Shown one piece after another: positions 44,550 through 58,100 of a stretch of DNA of 64,000 bases. This DNA is from Sipunculus nudus. Its lineage: Eukaryota; Annelida; Sipuncula; Golfingiida; Sipunculidae. The translations under genes were made by a program, and so were the position numbers. Below the pieces are notes generated by a model that was not told the origin of the DNA, did no database searches, and was given only the letters and a program-made list of their open reading frames with translations. Each line of letters begins with the position of its first letter. Within the stretch, counting starts at the first letter, position 1. Where the stretch lies: positions 36,911,956-36,975,955 of the forward strand of contig CM049318.1 in the NCBI GenBank assembly GCA_026874595.1, given 5' to 3'.

Positions 44550-44900
44550 AGGGGGAGGGGGGTCTATAATTCTAATTATTAATATATTTAATTTTCAATG
44601 TAAAAATATTATTCTCTGAATAATAACGATTTCATCATCCCCCCCCCCTCCCCCCCCCCCCCCCACCTTTGCTGAAAATATATATAACCTCAGAAGCGGA
44701 TCCAGGCGGGGGGGGGGGGGTCCAGGGGGTCCGGACCTTTTTTAAGGGGTTTTAGACGTAATTTTCGGCCTGGACCCCCCTTTTCCAGACGTGATGACCT
44801 TTTTTAGGATTTTCATTAGTCCTCCTGGGTTGGACCCCCCGTTTTCCTAAATCCTGGAACCGCCCCTGAACCCTGATCCCCCTGTATTGACACCCCTGGG
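44550..44900. mobile_element. MITE family E copy 1 with a nested element
   Basis: The segment TCTATAATTCTAATTATTAA...TATTCTCTGAATAATAACG matches 48700-48775. The right side ends CTGTATTGACACCCCTGG, like the GGCGTCAATA ends of copy 2. Poly-C/G tracts are abundant. It is interrupted by the element at 44691-44868. Confidence 0.45.
44691..44868. mobile_element. Small MITE (hAT-type ends) nested in family E
   Basis: The ends CAGAAGCGGATCCAGG and, reverse-complemented, CAGGGGCGGTTCCAGGA are inverted repeats of the CAGGGGCGG type common in hAT MITEs. Length is 178 bp. Internal GGTCCGGACC and GACCCCCC segments pair further. No convincing target duplication was found. Confidence 0.5.
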
Positions 44901-45221
44901 CTGAAACACGAAACCGCGCGCCGCTGACCATACATACATAAAGATGAACTTAATACCCAGCGTGATAACCAGACTAACAATACACATACCTCACATCTTT
45001 GAACTGGATACCCAGACTGTGATCCCTCTGTCACCCAAAATCTGACCTGATCATAATGGTCGCAAGGTTCAAGGCCAACTCACACTTAGGGCAGCATAGG
45101 ACCTAGCCTCCACGCTGGGGCAAGATCTATTGTGGCAAAAATGGGCCATAAGTTGCGTATCATAATGGTTAAGCGTGCTAGACCTGGATGAATCGACCCA
45201 GTTGCATTGTCATTACTGATA

Positions 45222-45508
45222 CAGTGGAGAGCCGTTCATTAGAACACCGTTAATCAGAAAAAAAAAACTTTTTTCCCGAAATTATCATCTTTTTTCCGAA
45301 ATTTGGAGGTCTGCAGTTTTTATTTTTATTTTATCGGAATAACAGATTGTCACATTGGTATTTATTCCTGCTCTTGGCTAATTCGTGCATGCATCATGCA
45401 TCACATCTAAAACACGATTTTATTTTGCTCATGACCGGTCATCCGAACGTTCTTTAATCCGAACAAAAAACGTGTCCCCCGAGATGTTGGATAAACGGAG
45501 CTCCACTG
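45222..45508. mobile_element. pogo/mariner-like MITE
   Basis: TA-flanked ends: left CAGTGGAGAGCCGTTCATTA, right (reverse complement) CAGTGGAGCTCCGTTTATCC. TA dinucleotides at 45220-45221 and 45509-45510 fit the target duplication. 287 bp, non-coding. Confidence 0.65.
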
Positions 45509-45699
45509 TATTGTGAAAAACTAGTGACCCTTGACCCCTTGGCCCTCGCATGTTATGACGACACACTATACTGGATAATTCCCCTTCCCTTCAGTTAGGC
45601 GATCTTGTTGCATAATGTTGAACTGATCATAAAAAGTATCACTGGATGATCACATTGCTTATGCATACATCTTCACGTTTCTAGAATCATATGTGTATG

Positions 45700-45860
45700 G
45701 TATCGTTACCAAGCAAGCACGTGCCTAAGTTTCTCTTTATATTTACAATTCCCCATTACAGATATTTGGCGGCAAAATAGATCCACAGGTCTGGCAAAAT
45801 ATTAATAGTTTAACCGGCAAATCCTTTAAGTTGGTTATATTTACATGGTTATATAACACT
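45700..45860 (-). mobile_element. Dispersed element, family C copy 3 (partial)
   Basis: The reverse complement reads AAATATAACCAACTTAAAGG, CCTGTGGATCTATTTTGCCG, ATTGTAAATATAAAGAGAAA and CACGTGCTTGCTTGG, matching 19490-19620 in order. Confidence 0.55.
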
Positions 45861-47214
45861 AGATTATTGAAAGTTATAACTTACACGCAAAATATCTCGA
45901 TATCTGCGTAAAAGCGTGCTGTGTGCATGAAACTTGACTGATATTTCATTTGGTTAAAATCATTTTCATTATTAAATTTTCCTATAGCGTCTGGTACGTT
46001 TAACCTCAACGTAACAAAGTAGAATTGGGGCATGGCATCCTGTGGCACCCTTTACTGTCTACGCCCCTGTATAGCCCTTAATGTTTACGATAAAACTATG
46101 TGAGAATTCCGAAAAAAATCTAGTACACAAAATGTCGTTTCAGGATCCATCCCCTGTAGGATATTTCATTCAATGATGAAACATATGTGTGAGGGCGCGG
46201 AGGGACTTACCCATCTGGAGAAATCACGTTTCCCTGGGTTATAAGCAAAGTATTGGTGCCTATGGGCCGATAATATATATGATAATATAGGGGCCGTAAT
46301 CATGACATCTATGGGCTGAATGTATATACAGAATATTGATGCATCTTTGACGCTGTTATGGACTAATATTGATACCGGCGGGTCGATGGCATAGACAAAA
46401 TATTAATACTATAGAGTGATTGATAATATAGAGTGAGCCGATTTTATTAAAGTTAGGCCTTTACTCAAATGCTCAGTCTATTTTCACCCAAGCCCATCTC
46501 TGTAATGCGCACCAGGCATGGTCGAGGTTTAATTGAACTCTGTTTTCACGAACAACAAATCAGGGAATGAACTGGGCCTGAACGAACACTGATACATGTT
46601 TGGACGCGGCACGATGCGTTGTTTTGTGTTTAAAAAAAGGCAGAGCTTAAAGCTAAGATTTCTAATGTACGGAATGGGGTATGCGGATTGTGGAATGAGT
46701 GTTATGAGATTTCACATATGTACCGGCACATCAGCATGCATATTTAATATGTGTCGTTCTGGGATATCGTGCCGAACCGTCAAAATTCGCTACATAGCGA
46801 TTTATTTAGCCGGATACGCATTCTGCATACCGGATCAGAGCATAGGAATCTCACCATATTTAGTCAATACCGGTTTTTATCCGCATTCCACGTGCTTTAG
46901 TTAACAAGCATTCAAAGCGCACCACTCAGAATCAAATTGAATGTATAGTATACCATTAAATCCCGTGTTTGCCCGTATACACACACATACACACACACAT
47001 ATATATTTACATATATATTTACATATATATTGGTCATATACATGTATACTACAATACATCACCATATCCCGCATCCCCGCCGTGAATGTAGACAGCTGCA
47101 GAGCCAACTAACACGTTATTCATCGTGCTGTTTATAATTTGTACCTGGAGGAGCATTCGAATTCAAGTCAAAGCTGTCAATTCAAATCCAGCTAAATGTA
47201 ACCTGGTGATTTCC
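45861..47214. other. Non-coding stretch, no gene recognised
   Basis: An open frame of about 100 codons at 46596-46904 has no motif and an unremarkable composition, so I treat it as chance. CA- and TA-rich runs lie at 46978-47035. Confidence 0.45.
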
Positions 47215-47420
47215 GGGGCGGGGTGAGTGATATTTGACAGGTGGCTTACAGTCGGTAGGTTTTTCTTTAATGATAAACCGATCATCTATATCAAACGGTA
47301 TCTGGGAGTATACGACAATGTAAACATAAACAATACAAGTCACAAACAATCCGGGAGCTGGTATACGATTATTGAAGTTTGCGCAGTCTCTGGTGCATTG
47401 GTCATCCTGTGACTTTATGC
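47215..47420 (+). repeat. Diverged repeat pair, member 1 (partner 49318-49575)
   Basis: The shared order is GGGTGA, GAC-GGTGGC-TACAGTCGGTAGG, GATAAACCG, CATAAACAAT, ACAATCCGGGAGC and GTCATCCTGTGA / ACCATCCTATGAACTTT. Identity is low and the nature unknown. Confidence 0.35.
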
Positions 47421-47572
47421 CCTGAGAGTAAGGAGAATTTCTACAGGTATGAACAAAAAGTTCAACCTTAACTTTAGGCTCTTTCGTTGGCTCTCTGTTT
47501 ATAGGCTAATTACGTGCTCACATAGACGCTCCATCTTCCAATCCTTCGTGCCGTGCGTGCGTCCGTCCATTC

Positions 47573-47745
47573 GTCTCTCTCTCTCTCTCTCTCTCTCTTA
47601 CACACACATAAACCCATGAGTATAAATATATACATATATATATATATATGTATATGTATATATATTTATGTATATATATGTATATGAATATACATATATA
47701 TAAATATTTTTATATATATATATTTATATATATATATTTATATTG
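47573..47745. repeat. (CT)n and (TA)n-rich compound microsatellite
   Basis: A CT run at 47573-47598 followed by long TATATA/TATGTA runs to 47745. Confidence 0.9.
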
Positions 47746-48544
47746 CACTCTGTACATAAGCATGCTTGATATCGAAACTCCTGCCTTCGTTACATGGCCA
47801 CGTAATTATATGATGTAACCACATATAATAAATAAATGGATATAATTAATAATACAGCAGAATGAACATTTGATATAATGAACAGTCGGTGAACAATTTT
47901 TTAATCCTGGCAAGATAACTTTTCGAACATAAACGTGGTTATTGATAACCTTTTTGTTTCCTTTGTGACTCTTCTTTGTTACTAAATGATAATAAATCTT
48001 ACATAAATAGTGTTATTAGAAACATGGACCTAGCGCACTTTCCTTTTAGATACGACAGTTTAGTTCTTCGCAGGCGCTATATTTCATCATTTTTCGTCAG
48101 GTGCAACGTTCGATCATTATGAATATGCATAGGCTACCACTGAGGTCATTAATATGTATGTGCATTCATTCAGTATGCAGGTTTGTGAAAAGTGATATGT
48201 TGTTATGGTTATCAAGATAAAGTTATATTATCATATCCTGTTTTGTATTAGAGTATTGTACCATAAGTATCAGTTTTATTTTTGGCAAATAATTTCTATA
48301 GAATTGGACAATTGGACCTGTCGTCTTCTTGTTTTGTGGCCTGATTAATTTTGGCCCAAAGCAGATAAAATTCTCTCAAGGCCACAGGAATCACAGTGAC
48401 CTTATACACAGCATTTTTATACTTTCCAGATATCATGTATACCGGTACACCCAGGCAAAGTCACTCGTATATAGGACGTTGTTTAGTTACAACTGTCACT
48501 CAACAGGTTAAAGTTCGGAATGGGGACTTTACACGTTTAATCCA

Positions 48545-48857
48545 AGGGCGTCAATACAGAAGGAATGGAGGGGTGGGGGTGAGAAATATATCTCTCCCCC
48601 ACACTTTTAAGCCGGAAGGATGGTCATTGTAATCATCCCCCTAATATTTAGAAAATAATATTTAAATAATATTTTATAGCAAACCCATAAATGGAACCAA
48701 AGTCTATAATTATATAATTAATATATTTCATTTACAATATATTAATATTGTTCTCTGAATAGTGTGTCGGAGGGGGGGGTGGATTGCATTGAGCATCCCC
48801 CTTGCCAAAAAGTGGGGGGTATATACCACAATATACCCCCCCACCTATATTGACGCC

Positions 48858-48862
<5 letters not shown>
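48545..48862. mobile_element. MITE family E copy 2
   Basis: The left end is GGGCGTCAATACAGAAGG. The reverse complement of the right end is GGCGTCAATATAGGTGGGGG. The AT-rich core is shared with 44550-44640. An (AT)n run (48861-48912) abuts its right end. Non-coding. Confidence 0.55.
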
Positions 48863-48916
<54 letters not shown>

Positions 48917-49317
48917 TGACACATACAATGCAACAGATTATATAAATAACAAACATAAATAGGATATAATTTGTCTTGTTTCTTATACATATGGGTCAGG
49001 AACTATACAACACTTGTTGTTTTTTAAGGGATGTAGTAAAACACTGTCATTTAAAACGTTAATTTGTAAAACCTTCTTATATATTTCTCCCATACATTAT
49101 GGATTATTGTAAGAAAGTTCAGCTTTGAAAGTAGTTCAACATCAGTATAATTATAGATGCAGGGGTCAGGATCCGAACCTGAATATATTGATAATTATCC
49201 CACCTTTTCTAAGAGCAACATAACAGCAGCAGTATTTACATTACTTTATACAGTTAGCCAATAAAACTCAACGACCCTTTCAGTTCAGCCACGGCTCAGT
49301 CATATAGCGTTCCCATG

Positions 49318-49575
49318 AACCCCTAGACTGGGTGATTGACTTATGAGAGGTAGCGTACCGTCGGTAGGGTCATCCTTGGTGATTTACTGGTTATCGCTAT
49401 CAGCGAGAGTCAGCGAGAGTATGACAACAGAAACATGGCCGATAAAGGTCATAAACAATCCGAGAGCCCCGGGGAGTACATGGATGAACAATTGGGCTTT
49501 GAACCCCAAACACGGGAATATATTACTTTTGTTTATAACGCATTCGTTTGGACCATCCTATGAACTTTGGAGTCT
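49318..49575 (+). repeat. Diverged repeat pair, member 2
   Basis: See the entry at 47215-47420. Order and spacing of shared blocks are kept, with many substitutions. Confidence 0.35.
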
Positions 49576-49758
49576 GTCTGGTCTGTGAAGATGATCGGTG
49601 CCTTGTGATAATGATTTTTTTTTGGTCGTCTGAGCTTTTCATTATTTACTGGACATGAAGAGATAGCTTGACGTTCAGAGGCCGAAACTCCCAAGTTCTG
49701 CTATGATGTCCCCATTGTGCCTAAAAATTCAAACTTTTTAAACTGTTTATTGCGCGCC

Positions 49759-49886
49759 CCCCCCCCCCCGTCTCTCTCTCTTTCCATATATATATATCCA
49801 AACAGGGCCCTGTGGCAGATCAGACCACCTTGTCTGAAAGGGCTACCCTGTATAAATATGTTGTAATAAATAAATAAATATATATA

Positions 49887-49935
<49 letters not shown>
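49759..49935. repeat. Poly-C, CT and (AT)n runs
   Basis: C tract about 49759-49769, a short CT run, and (AT)n to 49935. Confidence 0.9.
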
Positions 49936-49937
<2 letters not shown>

Positions 49938-49939
49938 TG

Positions 49940-51603
49940 CTTGTCCAAGCAATCAGACACACAAAAACATATATATATATATACATATGCGTGTTTGTGT
50001 TTGTGTAAGTGATCATGAGTTGTGATGTTGTTCAACATCAATATGTTTTTCATCCATTTATCAAAACAATAACCTCTTTCTTACACGTCATTTTACTCGC
50101 CCGTGTCAGTATATATAAAGTGCTAAACATGTATTGTGTTTTGATATCGAGATCTGCTGGAGCACGGTCATAATCCCCCAACTATTCAGCAGGTTTGCTT
50201 AAGTCAGAATTTGGAAGGATCTGACTTAATTAATTCAAAAATCATCCATCAATGCCCAGATTTGTGAAGCCAAAACTAAACCTGTTGCTCAAAACGCGCT
50301 GTGCACTGGTAATCGTTTCCTTCAAGGACTGAATCTCTGACAGAGTACATTCTATCACAGTTTATATTGGTTGTCAAGGGTGATTTGTCATTGATCGTTT
50401 TAAAATATGAATCACAAAATATGTTTTATCTTATATGCAGATGATTTCCTTAACGTCCTCAAACTCCGGCACCTATGGCCTTAGACAAACGACAAGATGT
50501 GGTCATGACGAGTTTTGCTGTGCTGTGTTACTTAATACCATATATGTACAACTAACAAAACAGCGTTCTTAAATAAACCTCCAATTTATAATTTTAAAGT
50601 AAAATCAACAGAAAAGAGATCTACCATCTGATAATATATTATCAGATTAAGACTTTCCAAACAAATTATTATTTTTTGAGATAAAGTTTAGCCAACTCTT
50701 GGTCTTGTGCATTAAGCTCTGGTCTGTTCAGTTCCTTTTTGATGTATGAACTGACCCCGAAGGCTTGGTTATGTGTGACCAATTAACCGAGTTATATCCC
50801 GTCACGTGGTCAAGTGAAGAAGCTCATTCTTTTTGTGTTCTGGGTACACATGTCCCGAGTTCAAACTTCACGTGTCTTTTGTTCACAAAATCAATAACAC
50901 ATTTGTCAACAGGGGGCACGGCAGCGTCCGGAAGGTAATTTGGGTTCAATATTTTCCAGCTTCCAACGGTATTTTATCTAATTAGCAGGAACCATCTGAC
51001 GTAAGTATACATATTGTTTTCATGTTTCAGCACGTTATACATTTTAGAAAAGCTTCTTTAAGTAACAGACCACCCGAAAAAGGGAGATTCTATATAATCG
51101 ACTGAGGAACTTGTCTGTCTGTTCGATTATAACTTTCATCATGTTCTGTCGGACACTGCTTATTTAAACACACACGATTTGTTCAGGGGTATGATTTTTC
51201 ACAACTTTTTAACTGGTGATTGGTAATGATATGGTAAGCCTAGTGGTATTGCATGCAGGCCGCTCATGTCCAAGGATGCAACCAGAAGTATCTACAGCGT
51301 GAACATCCATTGATTTAATGACCTTTGACAATTGAAATTTGGCTATTGCCATGACGAGTTTATATAAGTATTCCTCCGTTAGTAGAGTATTTTTGTGGTT
51401 CCTATTTCATTCATGAAATCACGACTAAATCAATCAGAAATTAATGATGGGTTGGAGAGAACACTCAGAGAGCGCATACCACCACCACTTCAGATTTTAC
51501 CTTCATCTAGATTACATCTAGGACCAAATCATCTACTATTTGTCTTTAGGACCATCTGCATCAATCCTTCCACAAGATCTCAACGCCCGATGTTATAGTT
51601 AAA
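49940..51603. other. Non-coding stretch before the minisatellite
   Basis: Contains a perfect 22-bp palindrome built on ATCTGATAATA/TATTATCAGAT at 50626-50647. A splice-like pair (TTTTCCAG about 50960, CTGAC/GTAAGTATAC about 50998) frames 42 nt that could be a non-coding exon, but nothing ties it to a gene. Confidence 0.4.
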
Positions 51604-54600
51604 GGATTATCGATGTTCTACTGTGTATAAACAGGTTTTCTGAGGATTATCGATGTTCTGTTATATATTTAAAGGATTTCTGAACTGGAGGGATTATCGA
51701 TGTTCTACGGCATATTAAAAGTTTTTCTGAGGATTATCGATGTTCTATTATATATTTAAAGGTTTTCTGAACTGAAAGGATGATCGGTGTTCTGTTATAT
51801 ATTAAATGGATTGCTGAACTGGAGGGATTATTGATCTTCTTAGGTATATTAAAAGTTTAATGAGGATTATCGATGTTCTGTTATATATTTAAAGGTTTTC
51901 TAAACTGAAAGGATGATCGATGTTCTGTTATATATTCATAGGAATTCTACCGGAGGGATTATCGTTCTTCTTAGGTATAGTAAAAGGTTTTCTCAGGATT
52001 ATCGATGTTCTATTATATATTTAAAGGTTTTCTGAACTGAAAGGATGATTGATGTTCTGTTATATATTCAAAGGATTTCTGAACTGGAAGGATTATCGAT
52101 TTCTGTTATATATTTAAAGGATTTCTGAACTGGAGGGATTATCGATGTTCTTGGGTATATTTAAAGGTTTTCTGAGGATTATCGATGTTCTTTTATATAT
52201 TTAAAGGTTTTCTGAACTGAAAGGATGATCGATGTTCTGTTCTATATTTAAAGGTTTTCTGAACTGAAGGAATATCGATGTTCTAAGGTATATTGAAAGG
52301 ATTTTTGAGAACTGGAAGGATTATCGATCTTCTTAGGTATATTTAAAGGGTTTCTGAGGATTATCGATGTTCTGTTATATATTTAAAGGTTTCCTGAACT
52401 GGAAGGATTATCGATGTTCTGTTATAATTTAAAGGATGTCTGAACTGGAGGGATTATCGATCTTCTTAGGTATATTAAAAGGTTTTCTGATGATTATCGA
52501 TGTTTTATTATATATTTAAAGGTTTTCTGAACTGAAAGGATGATCAATGTTCTGTTATATATTAGAATATTTCTGAACTGGAGGGATTATCGATCTTCAT
52601 GGGTATATTAAAAGGTTTTCTGAGGATTATCGATGTTATATTATATATTTAAAGGTTTTCTGAACTGGAAGGATTAATATTGTTCTGATATATATTTAAA
52701 GGTTTTCTGAACTGGAAGGATTAATGATGTCCTGTTATACATTTAAAGGATTTCTGAATTGGAGGGATTATCGATCTTCTTAGGTATATTAAAAGGGTTT
52801 CTGAGGCTCATCGATGTTCTATTATATATTGTAAAGGCTTTCTGAACTGAAAGGATGACGAATGTTCTCTTCTATATTTAAAGGATTTCTGAACTGGAGG
52901 GATTATCGATCTTCTTAGGTATATTAAAAGTTTTTCTGAGGATTATCGATGTTCTATTATATATTGTAAAGGCTTTCTGAACTGAAAGGATGACGAATGT
53001 TCTCTTCTATATTTAAAGGATTTCTGAACTGGAGGGATTATCGATCTTCTTAGGTATATTAAAAGGTTTTCTGAGGATTATCGATGTTCTATTATGTATT
53101 TAAAGGTTTTCTGAACTGTAAGGATTAATGATGTTCTGTTATATATTTAAAGGATTTCTGAACTGGAGGGATTATCGATCTCGTAGGTATATTTAAAAGT
53201 TTAATGAGGATTATCGATGTTCTATTATATATTTAAAGGTTTTCTGAACTGAAAGGATGATCGGTGTTCTGTTATATATTAAATGGATTGCTGAACTGGA
53301 GGGATTATCGATGTTCTTAGGTATATTAAAAGGTTTTCTGAGGATTATCGATGTTCTGTTATATATTTAAAGGTTTTCTAAACTGAAAGGATGATCGATG
53401 TTCTGTTATATATTCATAGATTTCTACTGGAGGGATTATCGTTCTTCTTAGGTATAGTAAAAGGTTTACTCAGGATTATCGATGTTCTATTATATATTTA
53501 AAGGTTTTCTGAACTGAAAGGATGATTGATGTTCTGTTATATATTCAAAGGATTTCTGAACTGGAGGGACTATCGATGTTCTGTTATATATTTAAAGGAT
53601 TTCTAAACTGGAGGGATTATCGATGTTCTTGGGTATATTTAAAGGTTTTCTGAGGATTATCGATGTTCTTTTATATATTTAAAGGTTTTCTGAAATGAAA
53701 GGATGATCGATGTTCTGTTCTATATTTAAAGGATTTCTGAACTGGAGGATTATCGATGTTCTAAGGTATATTGAAAGGATTTCTGCGGATTATCGATGTT
53801 CTATTAAATATTTAAAGGTTTTCTGAACTGAAGGATTATCGATGTTCTAAGGTATATTGAAAGGATTTTTGAGAACTGGAAGGATTATCGATGTTCTTGG
53901 GTATATTTAAAGGGTTTCTGAGGATTATCGATGTTCTGTTATATATTTAAAGGTTTCCTGAACTGGAAGGATTATCGATGTTCTGTTATATATTAGAATA
54001 TTTCTGAACTGGAGGGATTATCGATCTTCATGGGTATATTAAAAGGTTTTCTGAGGATTATCGATGTTATATTATATATTTAAAGGTTTTCTGAACTGGA
54101 AGGATTAATATTGTTCTGATATATATTTAAAGGTTTTCTGAACTGTAAGGATTAATGATGTTCTGTTATATATTTAAAGGATTTCTGAACTGGAGGGATT
54201 ATCGATCTTCTTAGGTATATTAAAAAGTTTAATGAGGATTATCGATGTTCTATTATATATTTAAAGGTTTTCTGAACTGAAAGGATGATCGATGTTCTGT
54301 TATATATTAAATGGATTGCTGAACTGGAGGGATTATCGATGTTCTTAGGTATATTTAAAGGTTTTCTGAATATTATCGATGTTCTATTATATATTTAAAG
54401 GTTTTCTGAACTGAAAGGATTATCGATGTTCTAAGGTATATTGAAAGGATTTTTGAGAACTGGAAGGATTATCGATGTTCTTGGGTATATTTAAAGGGTT
54501 TCTGAGGATTATCGATGTTCTGTTATATATTTAAAGGTTTCCTGAACTGGAAGGATTATCGATGTTCTGTTATAATTTAAAAGATGTCTGAACTGGAGGG

Positions 54601-54990
54601 ATTATCGATCTTCTTAGGTATATTAAAAGGTTTTCTGATGATCATCGATGTTTTATTATATATTTAAAGGTTTTCTGAACTGAAAGGATGATCAATGTTC
54701 TGTTATATATTAGAATATTTCTGAACTGGAGGGATTATCGATCTTCATGGGTATATTAAAAGGTTTTCTGAGGATTATCGATGTTATATTATATATTTAA
54801 AGGTTTTCTGAACTGGAAGGATTAATATTGTTCTGATATATATTTAAAGGTTTTCTGAACTGGAAGGATTAATGATGTCCTGTTATACATTTAAAGGATT
54901 TCTGAACTAGAGGGATTATCGATCTTCTTAGGTATATTAAAAGGGTTTCTGAGGCTCATCGATGTTCTATTTTATATTTAAAAGTTTTTG
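51604..54990. repeat. Minisatellite array with higher-order repeats
   Basis: About 75 head-to-tail units. The long unit is 47 bp, starting GGATTATCGATGTTCT, then an AT-rich middle (GTTATATATTTAAAGG), then TTTTCTGAACTGGAA. A shorter unit of about 40 bp lacks the ACTGGAA end. Units alternate so that sets of three repeat every 135 bp (for example 52831 to 52966). Large blocks are repeated with offsets of exactly 1477 bp (51781 to 53258; 51961 to 53438), 2148 bp (52541 to 54689; 52803 to 54951) and 717 bp (54021 to 54738). Decayed units continue to about 55165. No coding frame spans it. Confidence 0.95.
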
Positions 54991-55164
54991 ATATGCAACA
55001 CTCATTTAGATTCTACTGTTTATTAAAAAAAAGGCTTTTAACTCGGGGAATCCCTTAGGTGCGGCTATACATTTAAAATCTTCTTGATGGATCATGGAGT
55101 TATAGTATATTCAAAATTTTTTTCAGCTAGACAGGTAATATCGATTCTATATTTAAAAAGTTGA

Positions 55165-58100
55165 ACATAACACTGCTTGATCGCCCATGGAATGAGCGCA
55201 TGAAAATCATTGTTAATCTACAGTATATATCTATTATTCAGGGCATGTAGGAGAACCCGGCAAAGTTCCAGCGAGAAGGATAGTATACAAAATACCAGAC
55301 CTTAAGATATGATACACCTATATCTATTACGTGTTTTATTAATCATGGTCAGAAGTTAAAAAAGATTGGTGAATGTAACAAAGTATGCAGGCAGCACTGG
55401 AAGTTGTTTATTGTGCAGCAGACGGTATACAGTCGTTTGTGGGTGCGACTGTCCTCCCCTCCAGCTCTCCCAGGTAATAAAGCGGATATGGATATGGCAA
55501 ACACTACATCTTCGGAACTTCCCCTGGTGGAAGTATTTGATACTGTAAAAACATTTGGATCCATGTTCAAGTATATGTGTTGATACAGTTAGGAGGTACT
55601 TCTACTGAGATAACTAAAGAGAATGTTAAATAAGATTGGGCCTATCCAGTCTTAGGTCCAGGAACTTCCGCATAAAGAAAGGGAAAGTATGGGGAGCACT
55701 CTTCATCCTTGATGCCACATTAGTAAGTTTTACAAGGGCCAAAATGTTTTAACACTCAAAACTATTTGTATCAGTAAATATGTCTCTGTAGGATAAGTTT
55801 CCTTGTGGATCGCACAGTCATGATAAATTGTTGCATGTACTATCAATTAAAATGGCTTTGGCTTTCTGGAAAATTTTACAAATAATTTCTTACTTACACT
55901 GTCGACAGTTTTTATCTCGTCAAGGTATAAACCCGATGTGCTTATGAAACGGCTGTTAGGCTTCTGTTCGTTCGAAATGTTTCTTGTCTTTTTCTCTTCG
56001 ATTTTTATTTTGATTTATGTGAAAGGGCTTTAAACAGGAACACAGAATAATTAAATTCATTAATTATACAAATTTATACAAACGTTTTGCATTTCACAAA
56101 AAAACTATTCATTTCATGACCGATTGTGAATGCGCGTGTTCAATCAGATAGGGCCAGGAGTACTTTTGCCCTTTCCAACTTTTACACACAATTATTGAAA
56201 TTCATTAATTATGTAGGTTCATGCAAACCTTTTCAAAATCACAAAACTTGCTTCTTCACCTTTTCTCGACAGGTTCCGGTCATTTTATAAGCCCGTCATA
56301 TGACCGGAATATTATAGTATACCAACCGTTCGTCTGTCCGTCCGTCCGTCTGTCCGTCCGTCCACCCTGTTCACTTTTAGTGTCGCCGCGATAACTTTCC
56401 GGGGCTTTGATGGATTTTCACCAAACGCACTATAACTGCTTACCACCATATTATCAAGTTCGATTATCGGCAACATCCACGTACACTTAATTACGTCAGT
56501 GATGAGGTCAGAGGTGAGGCACTTTGGAGGCACCTTGGTGAATTACCAAAAAATCCTATGGATTTCATGAAACTCATTATACATATTTACCATTAGAATT
56601 CCCCCCCCCCCCCCCCCAAAAAAAAATAATAAAAATTCAAGCATATTTAATGAGATCAGAGGTCACCAGATACACGACGGGCGTATTCTGCACGTTTGTG
56701 GTGCTCTTGTTGCTTTATCTTAGAGGGCTAGTTGCCATCTTTTAAACCTTTACACAGAATTACGAACCTGCAATTGAGGTCACCTGAGAGACCAGGTAAA
56801 TGCGTTGAAAAGCTCATAACATGCATTTCGTGAAAACTGCTAAATTCTATGTTAATACCTTCTGACTCTAGATTGGGTGAGGGGAATATAACTCTTTTGC
56901 GCAATTCTGGCCCGAGTGTTGAGGTCTGAGCACAGCCAGCCAATCAGAGCTAGCCCTCTCATTTGCTGCTCTCCTCCTACCACCGGTGGTAGATCTCTAT
57001 AAGAATTATCTGAGCGTGTGGATAAGACGTTAGCTAAGACCTTCGGTTGGTCTGTACAACCTGAATTGATTATAACAGCCCAGCATAGGCTGAAGCATGA
57101 GCTGTCCCACATTAAAATTTTGAAATGTTTTATATATCTGAAGATCGAGCTCCAGAAGGAAGCTTCAATGAGGGAATGACGCAGACCTTGTAAATGAAAC
57201 TAATTATTCTAAAATTTCAATTTCTGAGAAAGCAGTCTATTTGAAAAAAAAATCCCTTTAATGATCGATTGCCTATGTCGCTGTTCACATGCACAATGAT
57301 CTGTATTAAAGACCGCTAGTATAATTTGCCTTAAGTATCACTCAAAGTGTAATAAACAATTTATATCAAGGTACGTTTGGTAACCCATGGAAGATCCATG
57401 GATGACCCTTGCCAACAAGACCAAGATGTACCTTGAACCATGTTAAATGTTATCGGTTCTTGTCTAGAATTTTTTCACATGATGATAGAGCGAGTCCCTC
57501 CTTCACATTATTGTCAAGTGGTTTGATAATAATAAGTTTGAGAGAAAAATCATTAAAGTTCACTCGTGGAAGAGACCATGGGACGACATCTGTATTTGTA
57601 CAGTGCTAAAAGGTTATATAAGCGACACCAATAGAGCTTTACACGAACTTTAAGAGGATATTACAAGAAAATATTACAGAACCCACACGACGCTCTCAAA
57701 ATATACTTCAAGTTTATAACAACATCAAGTGCCCCATCAGCCGATCAAATTCTTAATCAATAAAATAATATATAGCCGAGATAAGGAGACGATAATGTCA
57801 TATTGTGTAAACAATGAGAAAAACAAAAGTGTTATATATAAATGGATATTAATATCATAAGCTACAGGGGTTTAACCCGTGATTGATAAATAACACGGTG
57901 TAAAGTACATCAAATGTGATTTGTATTATTTATTATCGCTGATTTGCAGTCCACTTTGTCCTACTTATTTTATTGTTTATTATTTTATCAATCAGTCATC
58001 GCGTCTTGTTTGTGTGTGCATTAACGTGGCGAACATTGACTTAGATTCTTTTGCCATTTAGGTGTTTTTTGCCTGGTCGCTTTAAAGGAACCTATTCACC

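Noticed and set aside
46596-46904. 102-codon frame as a secreted Cys-rich protein
   Set aside because: No signal peptide, no splice support, composition like translated intergenic DNA.
48732-50053. Ile/Tyr-repeat open frames
   Set aside because: Translations of (AT)n microsatellites.
51604-54990. CRISPR-like array
   Set aside because: Units are contiguous with no unique spacers, and the genome is eukaryotic; it is a minisatellite.
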